A stretch of 64,000 nucleotides of DNA from Clostridium estertheticum subsp. estertheticum (GCF_001877035.1 NZ_CP015756.1:2099001-2163000); one strand, 5' to 3'; counted from the first letter of the stretch, positions 26,552 through 35,977 are shown. Notes: generated from the sequence alone by a model not told the origin. Program-made: numbers and translations.

Positions 26552-29128
26552 ATGAGTACACTTTCATATAAGTTGCATAAAGACAATTCAAGGGGTCAAT
26601 TTCAAAATAATAAATATAAAGAAAAAGAGCTTAGACTTATGACCACATTTCAATTAAGAGAGATATGTTATAAAGAAAAGTTGGTAAAAAGCATTATTAA
26701 TCCTTTAGATAAGGACGAGCTAATAAGGCTTATTATGAGGTATAGAGGTATAGAAGAGAGCCTTTTTATTAGAAAATATGATAAAGATGGTATGCAAAGA
26801 GTGCAAGATTTTTTAAAAAGAGCACAAAAGCTTATATTAGATGAGAAAAACGTACAATGCCCAGCTAAAATCACTATTTATGACTCTCTAAATACTGAGG
26901 TTTTTGATGATTATAGAGTGAATTGCAATAACAAATTGGATGAGTCAAATATGATTTTAGTAGATAACAAGTTCGAGGTATGTACTATTTTTAATCTTGT
27001 AGCAGTTAGGGAAGAAAACGAAAAAAAATACTATATTGTGAAAGATGGAGAGATTCCTGGTATGGAGTCAAAAAACAAGCATTACAGTCTTTTATATTTC
27101 GAAAAAGCTGAGTCCGAACTACTCTATAATATTTATTATGGAATTGAAGAACTTAACCCAAAACATGTTAAGTTTTATTCTATGTCTATATTACAATTTG
27201 AAATTCAGAAAATGAAGGATACAGATATACCACTTGCTATAGATTTTGGTACATCTAGCACAACAGCGGGCACCTATATAGATAATGAAGCAAGTTTCGT
27301 TAAAGTCATAGATGTTGCTAAGGAAAATTTGCAAGTTACCTTTTTAATTCCAAGTATAGTAGGAATTAAAGCTATAGAGGATCATAACATTGAATATATC
27401 TTTGGATATGATGCTGTGAAAACATCTAAGATAAGCTATATAGATGATGGACTTAGCATATTTTATGATATTAAAAGATGGGTAAATGACTTTGAAAAAA
27501 TGGAAAAAGTCATAGATATCCATGGCAAATGGGCATTTGTTAAGAGAAAAGATATTATAAAAGCGTACTTAGAATATGTTATAAATCTAGCAAAACAACA
27601 ATACAAATATAATTTTAAAAATATTCATATATCATCACCCGCAAAGCAAAAGTACAAGTTTTACATGTTATTTAAAGAGATATTACAAGATTATGTAGTA
27701 GAAAATGAAGACACCTTAGAAGAAGGTGCAGCAGTATTATTTAATACAATATCAGAGCTTATTGAAAGTAAAAAGTACATTGATGGTGAAAAATATAAGG
27801 CTCTTATTATAGATTGTGGAGGGGGAACTACAGATTTAACATCTTGTAACTTCACAATATATAACAATCGAGTGTCCTATCAGATAGATATAGAAACTGC
27901 TTATGAAAATGGTGATACAGATTTTGGTGGAAACAATTTGACCTTTAGAATAATGCAATTTATAAAAATACTAATGGCGAGAGAACTTATGAAAGATAAT
28001 GGAGATATTAGAAACGTTATTTTAGAAGAATTTGATGTAGATGTTTTTAGATTTGTTGATGAGAATGGAGTATTAAAAATATATGAAAAACTCAGCCAGG
28101 AGTATGAAAATGTGGAGTCAATAATACCCACAAAATTCAAAGAATATGAAGATAAAAGCCGTGAGGATTATTATAAGGTAAAAAGCAATTACTATTTTCT
28201 TTTTGATCTTGCTGAGCGCGTTAAAAAAGAATTTTTTAATAATCCAAGCCTCCTAAAAGTACTTCTAACATCGCAGCAAAAGCATAATATAGAAGGAACG
28301 GTTATTGGATTTGATAAATGGAAATTATCATATATGAACAGCGGTTTATTAGAAACTGTAAAGGAACCACCAGAAATTGAGCTAAACATATATGAGGTTA
28401 CGGTACTCTTAAAGGCAGATATATATAATATAATAAAAAAGTTTTTAGGAAAATTATATGATGAGGATAGATTATTTGATTATTCGATAATAAAATTAAC
28501 GGGACAATCATGCAAGGTTGAAATCTTTAAAGAAGCATTAAAAGAATTCATACCTGGAAAAATAATTCAATTTAAAAGAAATAAAAAAGATGGGAAAGAA
28601 AATTATGATTTAAAACTTTCATGTCTCAGAGGATCACTTAAATATCTGCAGGCAAAAAAATATGGATATGCAAATATTATGCTTTCCAGTAAAATGCCTA
28701 CATTGCCTTATGTCATAAGTGCATTCACTCACACTGGAGAAGAAAAAATATTAATTCACAGTGTAGATAGAAATAGGGCAAAGGGGACTATATCACGGTT
28801 TATGGAAAGAATAATCCTTAAACTATACCTTAAAGACACAAATGATTGTACAAGGTATGAATATAGTTATGAGGTGAACCCTGAAGACTTTGAGCGCATT
28901 GTTCCTGAGGAAGTAGTTAAAATGTACCCTGATGTAATTACGCAGCAAGATACAGACAACATCGTAAATGATGAAGTGAAATTCTTCGTATGGGCAAGAG
29001 AAGAAGAGTGGGGCTTTTCTGTACTGTCTGTGTTAAGAAAAGATGAAGGGCTACTTATGGGAAAAGAAGCGTTTTTCTCCTTTGAAAATGATGAATGGGA
29101 GACAAATTTCTTCGATGGTCTAAAATAA
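26552..29128 (+). CDS. Hsp70/actin-fold ATPase with SAP-like N-terminal region
   Basis: A cytoplasmic 858-residue protein. Residues about 27-70 form two short helices reminiscent of a SAP motif (TTFQLREICYKEKLV, DELIRLIMRYRGI). The ATPase part begins near 228: phosphate 1 loop AIDFGTSSTTAG, phosphate 2 loop LIIDCGGGTTDLTSC near 417-430, and adenosine-type segment IIKLTGQSCKVEIF near 650. There is no classical Hsp70 peptide-binding domain; the last 150 residues are of unknown kind. A J-domain gene lies upstream in the same cluster, so the two may form a chaperone pair for sheath or effector handling. AAGGA lies before the ATG. The ATPase fold is secure, the role is not. Confidence 0.75.
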   Translation: MSTLSYKLHKDNSRGQFQNNKYKEKELRLMTTFQLREICYKEKLVKSIINPLDKDELIRLIMRYRGIEESLFIRKYDKDGMQRVQDFLKRAQKLILDEKNVQCPAKITIYDSLNTEVFDDYRVNCNNKLDESNMILVDNKFEVCTIFNLVAVREENEKKYYIVKDGEIPGMESKNKHYSLLYFEKAESELLYNIYYGIEELNPKHVKFYSMSILQFEIQKMKDTDIPLAIDFGTSSTTAGTYIDNEASFVKVIDVAKENLQVTFLIPSIVGIKAIEDHNIEYIFGYDAVKTSKISYIDDGLSIFYDIKRWVNDFEKMEKVIDIHGKWAFVKRKDIIKAYLEYVINLAKQQYKYNFKNIHISSPAKQKYKFYMLFKEILQDYVVENEDTLEEGAAVLFNTISELIESKKYIDGEKYKALIIDCGGGTTDLTSCNFTIYNNRVSYQIDIETAYENGDTDFGGNNLTFRIMQFIKILMARELMKDNGDIRNVILEEFDVDVFRFVDENGVLKIYEKLSQEYENVESIIPTKFKEYEDKSREDYYKVKSNYYFLFDLAERVKKEFFNNPSLLKVLLTSQQKHNIEGTVIGFDKWKLSYMNSGLLETVKEPPEIELNIYEVTVLLKADIYNIIKKFLGKLYDEDRLFDYSIIKLTGQSCKVEIFKEALKEFIPGKIIQFKRNKKDGKENYDLKLSCLRGSLKYLQAKKYGYANIMLSSKMPTLPYVISAFTHTGEEKILIHSVDRNRAKGTISRFMERIILKLYLKDTNDCTRYEYSYEVNPEDFERIVPEEVVKMYPDVITQQDTDNIVNDEVKFFVWAREEEWGFSVLSVLRKDEGLLMGKEAFFSFENDEWETNFFDGLK

Positions 29129-29146
29129 AGGTGAGGAGGGGATAAC

Positions 29147-29929
29147 TTGTTTTTCAATACATATCCTTTATTTAACAAAGGTAGAATATTAAAAATAGAA
29201 ATGTTAGAGCAGTTAAGAGATCTTCCAAGGGAGTTTATGGATATACGACTTGCACAGTATTCTAGTGGGATACTGTCTGGATGTAGCATAAAAGCAAACA
29301 AGGATTATATTATTGTGGACAAGGGGATAGTTAAGCATAATGATATGATCTACATGCTAAAGGAAGAGTGTATTATTCCATATTACCGTACAAATAATAC
29401 AGTAATATTAAAAATTAAGTTTTCAGATGAGACAAGGGATAAGGATTTTATTAAGTGGGAAGCTCAAATATATATAGATGACAATTTAGATAATCAGTGC
29501 GATGAAATTGAATTATGCAGATTTAACGCAAAAACAGGAGCTATTCTTAGAACTGATTATGTCAGTTTTAAAGATATGTCAACGCAGTATGACACTATAA
29601 ATATTATAAATAGTCCATTTGCAGCATATGAGAAAAGCAGTCTATCACCAATTATTTTAAGATATTTTGCAAAAAAAGCTTTTCAATATAATCTAACCAA
29701 TGCCTTAGATATATGTTTTTGTATGCAATGTATGCAATCACAACAGGTAGTAGATCGGGACTTGTTATTAAATTATATAGCAAGCCGTCTAAAGCTAGAA
29801 TTAAGGGATTATTCAAATGAGCAGATTTATGAGAATTTATTGATAATACTAGATGAAATAGAGGGCGGGAGAAAAAACGCTAGTAATAAAGGTAGGATGG
29901 GTTATAAAAAAATAGTAGTTGATGTATAA
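29147..29929 (+). CDS. Candidate baseplate protein, TssK-like
   Basis: A 260-residue soluble protein with a TTG start and GAGGAGGGG upstream. The first 90 residues (GRILKIEMLEQLRD, SSGILSGCSIKANKDYIIV, KGIVKHNDMIYML) have the shoulder-domain style shared by phage receptor-binding proteins and TssK, in which a short helical start is followed by beta strands spelling out a base state. The C-terminal half is helical. It lies between the ATPase gene and the first VgrG-like gene, where a baseplate connector is expected. TssK is usually about 440 residues, so this would be a short form. Inference, not a motif hit. Confidence 0.4.
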   Translation: MFFNTYPLFNKGRILKIEMLEQLRDLPREFMDIRLAQYSSGILSGCSIKANKDYIIVDKGIVKHNDMIYMLKEECIIPYYRTNNTVILKIKFSDETRDKDFIKWEAQIYIDDNLDNQCDEIELCRFNAKTGAILRTDYVSFKDMSTQYDTINIINSPFAAYEKSSLSPIILRYFAKKAFQYNLTNALDICFCMQCMQSQQVVDRDLLLNYIASRLKLELRDYSNEQIYENLLIILDEIEGGRKNASNKGRMGYKKIVVDV

Positions 29930-29972
29930 ATAAATTAAAGAATTAATAACTTTATAAGAATGGAGGGGTATT

Positions 29973-31412
29973 ATGGCTACTAATGTCATTGCTTATGATA
30001 ATTTAGAAATAAGTGCATTTGAACTTAAGTATCTAAAGGAATTAAAAATAACTAATTCTATTAATAATCATTCAAAGTTAGAGTTAGTTGGACTATTACC
30101 AGAAGATAAAGGAGAGACTTATATATATTCTACAGAAGAAAATACTCCTATAGAAGTGCATTACAAAGATGATAAAGGAAATAAAAACTCTATATTTAAC
30201 GGAATTATTTCAAGTGTAAAGGTAAAGGCCAATAAGGATGTATATTATTTGTATGTTGAAGCTTATAGTTTCACATATTTAATGGATGTAGTTAAGAAAA
30301 GCTGTTCTTTTCAAGATGTAAATATGACTTCTCATAAGCTTGTAAAAAGTGTTATAGGTTTATATAGCAATGCAGATGTAGTAATGAATATCCCAAATGT
30401 TCCTATTGGAGAATTTATACTTCAATATAAGGAAACAGATTGGGAATTTATTAGAAGAATTATATCAAAATACAATCAAGGATTGTTCTCAGAAATACAG
30501 ACTCCCAATATAAAGTTATTTTGTGGTGTTCCAGAAAATTTAGAACAGCAGGATTTAGAAATAAATAGTTATAATGTATACAAAGAAATTGATACCTATG
30601 AAGAAATGAAAAAAAATTATCTGTTAGATGCAAACGAAACAGATTATATAATATATGAAGTTCAAAGTCATAAAATATTAAAACTAGGCAGTAGTATTAA
30701 CTTTAAGAATTCATCATTTTATGTGAGCTCTGTGTGTAATGAATTAAAGCAAGGTATTTTATGTAATAAATACAAACTTCAAAATAAACGTGGATTGAGA
30801 CAAAATAGATTATTTAATCAAGAAGTTATTGGTATTTCATTGGATGGACAAATAATTGGGGTTAAAAGAGATAGGGTACAGGTAAGTCTTAAAATAGATG
30901 AGGGCCGGGATTCTGGGAATGCTTATTGGTTTCCATACTCTACAATAGCAGGATCACCAGATGGTGGAGGATGGTATTGTATGCCTGAAATAAGTGAGAA
31001 AATAAGAGTGAATTGTCCAACTAAAGATGAAAAACGTGCATTTGTAATTAATGCGATAGCTACACATAGTGCGGATAAACCAGATGAAAATGATAGAATG
31101 TCAAATCCTGATAATAAATCTTTGAAGACTGATTCAGGGCAAGAGGTTAAATTTACTCCAAATGGGGTACTGATCGAATGTAATGGAGGACAAGCTAGAG
31201 TTAATTTAAATAATGATGGAACAATTGACGTTATAGGACAAAAAAATATTAACTTAGCATGTGCTAAAGGTCTATCTTTGAGAGCAGAAAATCAGCTCTC
31301 TATTAGTGCAGTAAATGGTATTGATATTCTATGTGAATCAGGAAGTAACATGATAATGACAGAAGGCGATGAAATTTTATTGAATGGAACTAGAGTTCAC
31401 AATAATGGATAA
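29973..31412 (+). CDS. VgrG-like spike protein 1 (phage late control D type)
   Basis: A 479-residue protein, collinear with the VgrG-like protein at 32100 and with the N-terminal part of the RHS fusion. The gp27-like first part has YKETDWEFIRRIISKYNQG. The gp5-like OB fold shows GGWYCMPEISEKIRVNCPTK followed by KRAFVINAIATHS. From about residue 395 a beta-helix needle is suggested by short repeats (NINLACAKGLSLRAENQLS). It is the membrane-piercing tip that carries effectors or PAAR-like caps. GGAGGGG precedes the ATG. It has no toxic C-terminal extension, so it is probably structural. Confidence 0.85.
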   Translation: MATNVIAYDNLEISAFELKYLKELKITNSINNHSKLELVGLLPEDKGETYIYSTEENTPIEVHYKDDKGNKNSIFNGIISSVKVKANKDVYYLYVEAYSFTYLMDVVKKSCSFQDVNMTSHKLVKSVIGLYSNADVVMNIPNVPIGEFILQYKETDWEFIRRIISKYNQGLFSEIQTPNIKLFCGVPENLEQQDLEINSYNVYKEIDTYEEMKKNYLLDANETDYIIYEVQSHKILKLGSSINFKNSSFYVSSVCNELKQGILCNKYKLQNKRGLRQNRLFNQEVIGISLDGQIIGVKRDRVQVSLKIDEGRDSGNAYWFPYSTIAGSPDGGGWYCMPEISEKIRVNCPTKDEKRAFVINAIATHSADKPDENDRMSNPDNKSLKTDSGQEVKFTPNGVLIECNGGQARVNLNNDGTIDVIGQKNINLACAKGLSLRAENQLSISAVNGIDILCESGSNMIMTEGDEILLNGTRVHNNG

Positions 31413-31460
31413 GAAATATATAATATGAGGTCAAAAGGTATAAAAGGAGTGCAATTTTAA

Positions 31461-32087
31461 ATGAGTAATATAGATGAGAAAATAGCAAAACTAAGGTTAG
31501 AACAAAGAATGCAAAATGAAAGAGAAGAGCATGAAAAAGTAGCACAAGGTACAAAACAGGATACTGAGGAAAGCATTAATGAGATTACCCTTGAAGACGT
31601 AATAACGCAAATAGAGACTGGGAAAGTAACTCTAGAAGGAGAAACATTCAATTTTAAAAGAGCGCTATTTCTAAAAGGTAAAATAAACATTCCTATGCCT
31701 GTAGAATGGTTTGTTGAGCAAGTTAACACTCAAGAAGGAGTTACATTAGTAAATGAATCTTATGGTGTGAGTTTTACTGGAAGTTATATTAGTAAAGGGG
31801 CAGAAAAAAAAACCTTTGCTCAATTTAAAAAAGGAATGGAAAAAGGATTTAAAGATATGGAGCTTTATTTAGAATGGCTAGAAGAGGGTGAATGTGGAGA
31901 AGGAACTTCTAAAATATCTTATGGAACTTACAAGACGCCAACAGGTAAAGGTGAGCTTTATAATTTGATTTTTTATAGAGAAAAGAAAGGATCGGTATTA
32001 GTTGGCAATTACAATTGTTTTTATAAAGATATTAATATCTGGGAGCTTCTTATAAAAGCTAGTATAAAGTTGATGAAAGTTAATTAG
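31461..32087 (+). CDS. DcrB-like protein, candidate Eag-type effector chaperone
   Basis: A 208-residue protein. Residues 1-45 are charged and likely coiled; the rest (INIPMPVEWFVEQVNTQEGV, SYGVSFTGSYISKG, GELYNLIFYREKKGSVLVGN) looks like a DcrB/DUF1795 fold. In Gram-negative T6SS, DUF1795 proteins (Eag) hold the hydrophobic helices of VgrG- or RHS-effectors before secretion. Here it sits between two VgrG-like genes and upstream of a VgrG-RHS with such helices (residues about 525-570 and 613-636), which supports that role. AAAGGAGTG precedes the ATG. The DcrB call itself is tentative. Confidence 0.5.
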   Translation: MSNIDEKIAKLRLEQRMQNEREEHEKVAQGTKQDTEESINEITLEDVITQIETGKVTLEGETFNFKRALFLKGKINIPMPVEWFVEQVNTQEGVTLVNESYGVSFTGSYISKGAEKKTFAQFKKGMEKGFKDMELYLEWLEEGECGEGTSKISYGTYKTPTGKGELYNLIFYREKKGSVLVGNYNCFYKDINIWELLIKASIKLMKVN

Positions 32088-32099
32088 GAGGGGGAGGAA

Positions 32100-33539
32100 A
32101 TGGGAGATGATAAGGTGGAAGTAATTGTTTATGAAAACCTTAGGGTTAATGGATACAATATAGAATCAATTAAGAACCTTAAGATAACAACAACTATTAA
32201 TGATCATGCAACTTTAGAGTTGACTGGAGTTTTAAAAAATGAGGAAAAAGATAAAGATATTAATTTAACTACTGAAAACAAAACTATTGAAGTCTATTGT
32301 ACTGGAGATAAAGATTTAACTTTATTTTATGGCGTGGTGACTAATATAAAAATAAACGTAGATAATGAAGTTTACAGTATTAATTTGCAAGCAAAGAGTA
32401 TGTCTTATCTAATGGATATAAAAATAGAATCTAGATCATTTCAAGATGTAGGTATGACAACACAGATGTTAATAAATCAAATAATGGGTGACTATGCGTC
32501 GGCAAAGTATATTGTAAATATACCAAATGAACCAATGAAAGAATTATTAATTCAATATGAAGAAACAGACTGGCAGTTTATAAAGAGAATAGCTTCCAAG
32601 TATAATCAAGGAATATTGCCCACAAAAGATTACAAAGGCATTCAATATTATATAGGTGCTCAAGAACAAAAAAAAGAGTTAAAGACACAAAATATAAGTT
32701 ATGAAGTTTTTAAGGAAATAATAGATTATCAATATATGTTACAAAATCACCTCCAAGATGCAAAGGAAATAGATTATATATCTTATAAAATACAAAATCA
32801 TGAAATATTGAATTTGGGAGATAACATACAATTACAAAATCAAAGTTTTTATGTATATGAAGGTATTTATGAAATGAAGGATGGTATCTTAGAAAATACC
32901 TATAAACTAAGAATAAAAAATGGAATAAGACAAAAGAAATTATATAACACAAAAATAATAGGAACTTCCATTGAGGGGAAGATTATTGGCGTTCAAAACG
33001 ACCTAGTAAAAGTACATTTGGAGATAGATAAATCTCAAGACGAAGGAAAAGCTTATTGGTTTAAATATTCCACAATGTCTGCCTCAAAGGATGGAAGTGG
33101 ATGGTATTGTATGCCTGAAAAAGGCGATAGTGTAAAAGTGTATTTCCCAACAAAAGATGAAGATGAGGCCTTTGTCATTAGTTCGGTAAGTGGATATGAG
33201 GTTGGCCCAAGTGGTGGGGAAGATAGAATGGGGAATCCAGATGATAAATATTTAAGAACAGCGCAGGATAAGGAAGTAAAACTCACACCAGAAGGCATTT
33301 TTATCTCATGTAATAGTGGACAGGCAGAAATGAGCCTTAAAAGTGACGGAACATTGAGTGTTGTGAGTCAAAACAATTTAAATGTACAAGCGAGTGAGAA
33401 TATAAAAATTGAAGCTAAGAAAAGTTTTTTAATAAGTGCAAAAGAATCAATCACCATTGCTTGTGACAAAAATGGGGGACTAGATTTTGATAAAGAAGGT
33501 CAAATACGCGAAAAAGGTACAAAAGTAAATAATAATTAA
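32100..33539 (+). CDS. VgrG-like spike protein 2
   Basis: A 479-residue paralogue of the VgrG-like protein at 29973: YEETDWQFIKRIASKYNQG in the gp27-like part, GSGWYCMPEKGDSVKVYFPT with DEDEAFVISSVSG in the OB fold, and a beta-repeat needle from about residue 400 (NLNVQASENIKIEAKKSFLI). It has no toxic extension. Only 12 bases separate it from the DcrB-like gene, so chaperone and spike are co-translated. Three VgrG-like proteins allow mixed trimers or several alternative spikes. Confidence 0.85.
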   Translation: MGDDKVEVIVYENLRVNGYNIESIKNLKITTTINDHATLELTGVLKNEEKDKDINLTTENKTIEVYCTGDKDLTLFYGVVTNIKINVDNEVYSINLQAKSMSYLMDIKIESRSFQDVGMTTQMLINQIMGDYASAKYIVNIPNEPMKELLIQYEETDWQFIKRIASKYNQGILPTKDYKGIQYYIGAQEQKKELKTQNISYEVFKEIIDYQYMLQNHLQDAKEIDYISYKIQNHEILNLGDNIQLQNQSFYVYEGIYEMKDGILENTYKLRIKNGIRQKKLYNTKIIGTSIEGKIIGVQNDLVKVHLEIDKSQDEGKAYWFKYSTMSASKDGSGWYCMPEKGDSVKVYFPTKDEDEAFVISSVSGYEVGPSGGEDRMGNPDDKYLRTAQDKEVKLTPEGIFISCNSGQAEMSLKSDGTLSVVSQNNLNVQASENIKIEAKKSFLISAKESITIACDKNGGLDFDKEGQIREKGTKVNNN

Positions 33540-33585
33540 ACTTCGCAGGAGATGATTTAATCTTATGATATTAGGAGGGGTTAAG

Positions 33586-34689
33586 GTGAATAGAGAAGAA
33601 TCTATAAAGGATTTTAAAGAACACTTTGTTAAAGGATTAATGGAGGAGTACAAGACTGAATTTCAAGAAAATTTAGACAATAATCAAGAAAAATTACGAG
33701 GACTTCTAATAGAAGGCATGATAGATATAAATGACAAGGCAAAAAAATACCAAGGGAAAAATGAGAATTATAAATTAGCGGTACTACAATTCGAACTCCT
33801 CAGGATTAATATATTAAATGAAAGCTATAAAATATTGATCCATGGATACAGTAGTTTGTGGTACCTTGATAAGAACTCCATCTATAAAGAAATTGATTTG
33901 AAATTTTTATTCGAACCATTTATAAAATTTAAGGGAAAATTAATTCAAGCGAAAAATATTTATATGGGAAAGGTAAATTTCTATGATATTCAAGAAATAA
34001 TCTTCGAGCTAGTAGTAGAGTGTTACAACAGCATGTCAGAACTTGCAAGAATATGGTTATGGAACTTAGATGAGGAAGTATGGGTAAAAAACGGGTCATT
34101 TTCAGATATGTACACAGTAAAATGGAGTGAATATCAAGGCCAAAGTGAAACAATATTTGCTATGGATAATAGAGAGAAGATAATGAAAGACCTTTTAGAA
34201 TTAAAGAAAGTATCTGAGGAAAAATTGCCATTAGTTTATTCTGTATGGAGCAACAGCAATTTAGAAAATGGTGATTTAACAAAACAAAACATGTTATTTA
34301 TAAATTTCAAGGCAAGTAAATTAAATAACATAGACTTTTCAGAAAGTAACATAACTACAGCTCAATTTAAGGATACCAATATAAAAAAGTGTGAATTTAA
34401 AAGGTCAAAATTAATAGGAACATCTTTTGAGTATGCAAAGATCGAGGGTTGTAATTTTGAAAATGCAGATCTTAGAGCAGTAGATTTTAGAAAGTCAATT
34501 TTAAAAGATATAACCTTTAAAAATGTAGACCTTAGAGGTTCAGACTTTACTGGAGCAATCTTTAATAATGTATCTTTTGAAGATGCCAGTGTAGAAGAGG
34601 TGGTTTTTAGTGAACAGGATGTGCCATTTTTATATTTAACTCCGGAGCAACTTCAAACTATATATATAACTGGAGGAATAGAAGAATGA
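33586..34689 (+). CDS. Pentapeptide-repeat protein with helical N-terminal domain
   Basis: About 367 residues, starting at a GTG with GGAGGGG five bases upstream; an earlier ATG (33565) would place the ribosome site inside the gene. The first 225 residues are helical and unrecognised. Residues about 230-345 are pentapeptide repeats (SKLNNIDFSESNITTAQF, ENADLRAVDFRKSILKDI, VDLRGSDFTGAIFNNVSF) that fold as a four-sided beta helix. It overlaps the next gene by ATGA. In Gram-negative T6SS, some adaptor proteins carry pentapeptide repeats, so an adaptor between spike and effector is a fair guess; a toxin or immunity role is possible too. Confidence 0.72.
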   Translation: MNREESIKDFKEHFVKGLMEEYKTEFQENLDNNQEKLRGLLIEGMIDINDKAKKYQGKNENYKLAVLQFELLRINILNESYKILIHGYSSLWYLDKNSIYKEIDLKFLFEPFIKFKGKLIQAKNIYMGKVNFYDIQEIIFELVVECYNSMSELARIWLWNLDEEVWVKNGSFSDMYTVKWSEYQGQSETIFAMDNREKIMKDLLELKKVSEEKLPLVYSVWSNSNLENGDLTKQNMLFINFKASKLNNIDFSESNITTAQFKDTNIKKCEFKRSKLIGTSFEYAKIEGCNFENADLRAVDFRKSILKDITFKNVDLRGSDFTGAIFNNVSFEDASVEEVVFSEQDVPFLYLTPEQLQTIYITGGIEE

Positions 34690-35204
34690 AGTACTATATT
34701 TTAAAACAAGATAGAAATCTTGAAAATGCAATTAAATTAGTAGACTTTAATAATAGTCAAAAGATGATGTTACTAAAAGATAATGAAAATGATTTTAAAG
34801 ATATTACAAACATGCCTGTGAGTGGAAAAGAATTTAGTGTTTATCCAGAATTTTTACAAGCGCCGGTATTACTTGTTTCAGATGAACTTCATGAAATCTT
34901 TAAATGGTATGAAAATACAATAATATATAAAACAGTAGTATTTACCAATATGCAACTAAAAACTCAGAAGATTTATAAGTTAGTGTTATCAGATTTGTTA
35001 GAGGTGTTAAGTGAGAAGACAACCTATCTTAAGAATGGTGATATAGACAAAATAGTATTAGATAGTAATAAAATAGGAGTTTATAATATATTTTCAATAA
35101 AAGCAGGGTTAGGAGATTATTTTATAGTTTCATTAGATGTAGTAGAAAGTATATTAAAAAGAGATTTTACTGGCATTAAGTTTGAAGAAGTGGAGGTGAT
35201 ATAA
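34686..35204 (+). CDS. Imm11-like protein
   Basis: A 172-residue soluble protein with the outline of the Imm11 immunity family: MKYYILKQD start, central VLLVSDELHEIFKWY and VVFTNMQLKTQKIYKLVL, and YFIVSLDVVESILKRDFTG near the end. It is coupled to the pentapeptide gene by an ATGA overlap and ends exactly at the start of the PAAR-like gene. Immunity proteins normally follow their toxin; here it follows the pentapeptide protein, which could make that protein the toxin, or this fold may have been reused in the apparatus. Confidence 0.55.
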   Translation: MKYYILKQDRNLENAIKLVDFNNSQKMMLLKDNENDFKDITNMPVSGKEFSVYPEFLQAPVLLVSDELHEIFKWYENTIIYKTVVFTNMQLKTQKIYKLVLSDLLEVLSEKTTYLKNGDIDKIVLDSNKIGVYNIFSIKAGLGDYFIVSLDVVESILKRDFTGIKFEEVEVI

Positions 35205-35960
35205 GTGGCAAGTGAAAATGAAGAAAAATATGGAACAGTTTTAGGAACAGCTAAATATGAAGCAGAAAAAAGCGTAACAGATACTGTTGAAACGGTAAAG
35301 GGTATGGGTACCTTAGCAAGCAATTTAGGGGGGTACCTAAAGAGAGATGTTGGAAATGCATGGGATTCTCTTAATAAATCACCAGAAGAAAAGGCAGCAA
35401 TAAAGGAAAAAAAGGATGCAGAGGATGCGAAAGTATCAGCTGAAGCAAAAGCTGCAGTTGATGCAGAAGCAGCTAGAATAAAAAAACTTCAAGATAGTTA
35501 TATTACACATACAGCAGTTATTCTTTGTAGTTATGCAGCACGTGAGAGTTATCTTGTTGTTCCTACAAGTCATGGAGAACTTATTCATGGAATTCCGCAG
35601 TTAAATGTAGGGGATAGTAAACCTAACATTAATGTGCGAAGTTTTGGAGTGTGTATGAGCCCAAAGAACCCCAGTGTACAAGCAGCTGCTAAAAAGATAG
35701 TAGCCGACATAAAAGATAAACCAAAAACTTTTACGGAGAAGGTTATGGATTTCTTTTCCAAACCTCCAAAAGTGGAAATAGGTAAAGATTTAGTGGAAAT
35801 GTGTGCAGGTGTATGCAAGGCTCAAATATTTACAGATTGGATTGACGGTAAAAAAGATGTCCTTATTGACGGTAAACCAGCATTACTTGGAAGATGTAAG
35901 CTCCAATGTGGTTATGGTGGAAAAATTAAATTTTATACAAGTGGACAAAGAGAAGAGTAA
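35205..35960 (+). CDS. PAAR-like tip protein (DUF4280)
   Basis: A 251-residue protein starting with GTG (GGAGGTGAT upstream). Residues 1-95 are Ala/Lys/Glu-rich and helical. The C-terminal part is DUF4280: HTAVILCSYAARESYLVVPT, INVRSFGVCMSPKNP and LIDGKPALLGRCKLQCGYGG with the conserved cysteines. DUF4280 proteins are PAAR-like caps that sharpen VgrG spikes. It lies directly before the VgrG-RHS gene, 17 bases apart, so the cap may be matched to that spike. The helical extension is unusual for a cap and might bind cargo or a chaperone. Confidence 0.85.
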   Translation: MASENEEKYGTVLGTAKYEAEKSVTDTVETVKGMGTLASNLGGYLKRDVGNAWDSLNKSPEEKAAIKEKKDAEDAKVSAEAKAAVDAEAARIKKLQDSYITHTAVILCSYAARESYLVVPTSHGELIHGIPQLNVGDSKPNINVRSFGVCMSPKNPSVQAAAKKIVADIKDKPKTFTEKVMDFFSKPPKVEIGKDLVEMCAGVCKAQIFTDWIDGKKDVLIDGKPALLGRCKLQCGYGGKIKFYTSGQREE

Positions 35961-35977
35961 AAGGAAGGAGGAATTAT

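Noticed and set aside
28867-29301. 144-codon minus-strand frame over the end of the Hsp70-like gene
   Set aside because: Antisense shadow crossing two real genes, Ser/Phe-rich translation, no start signals.
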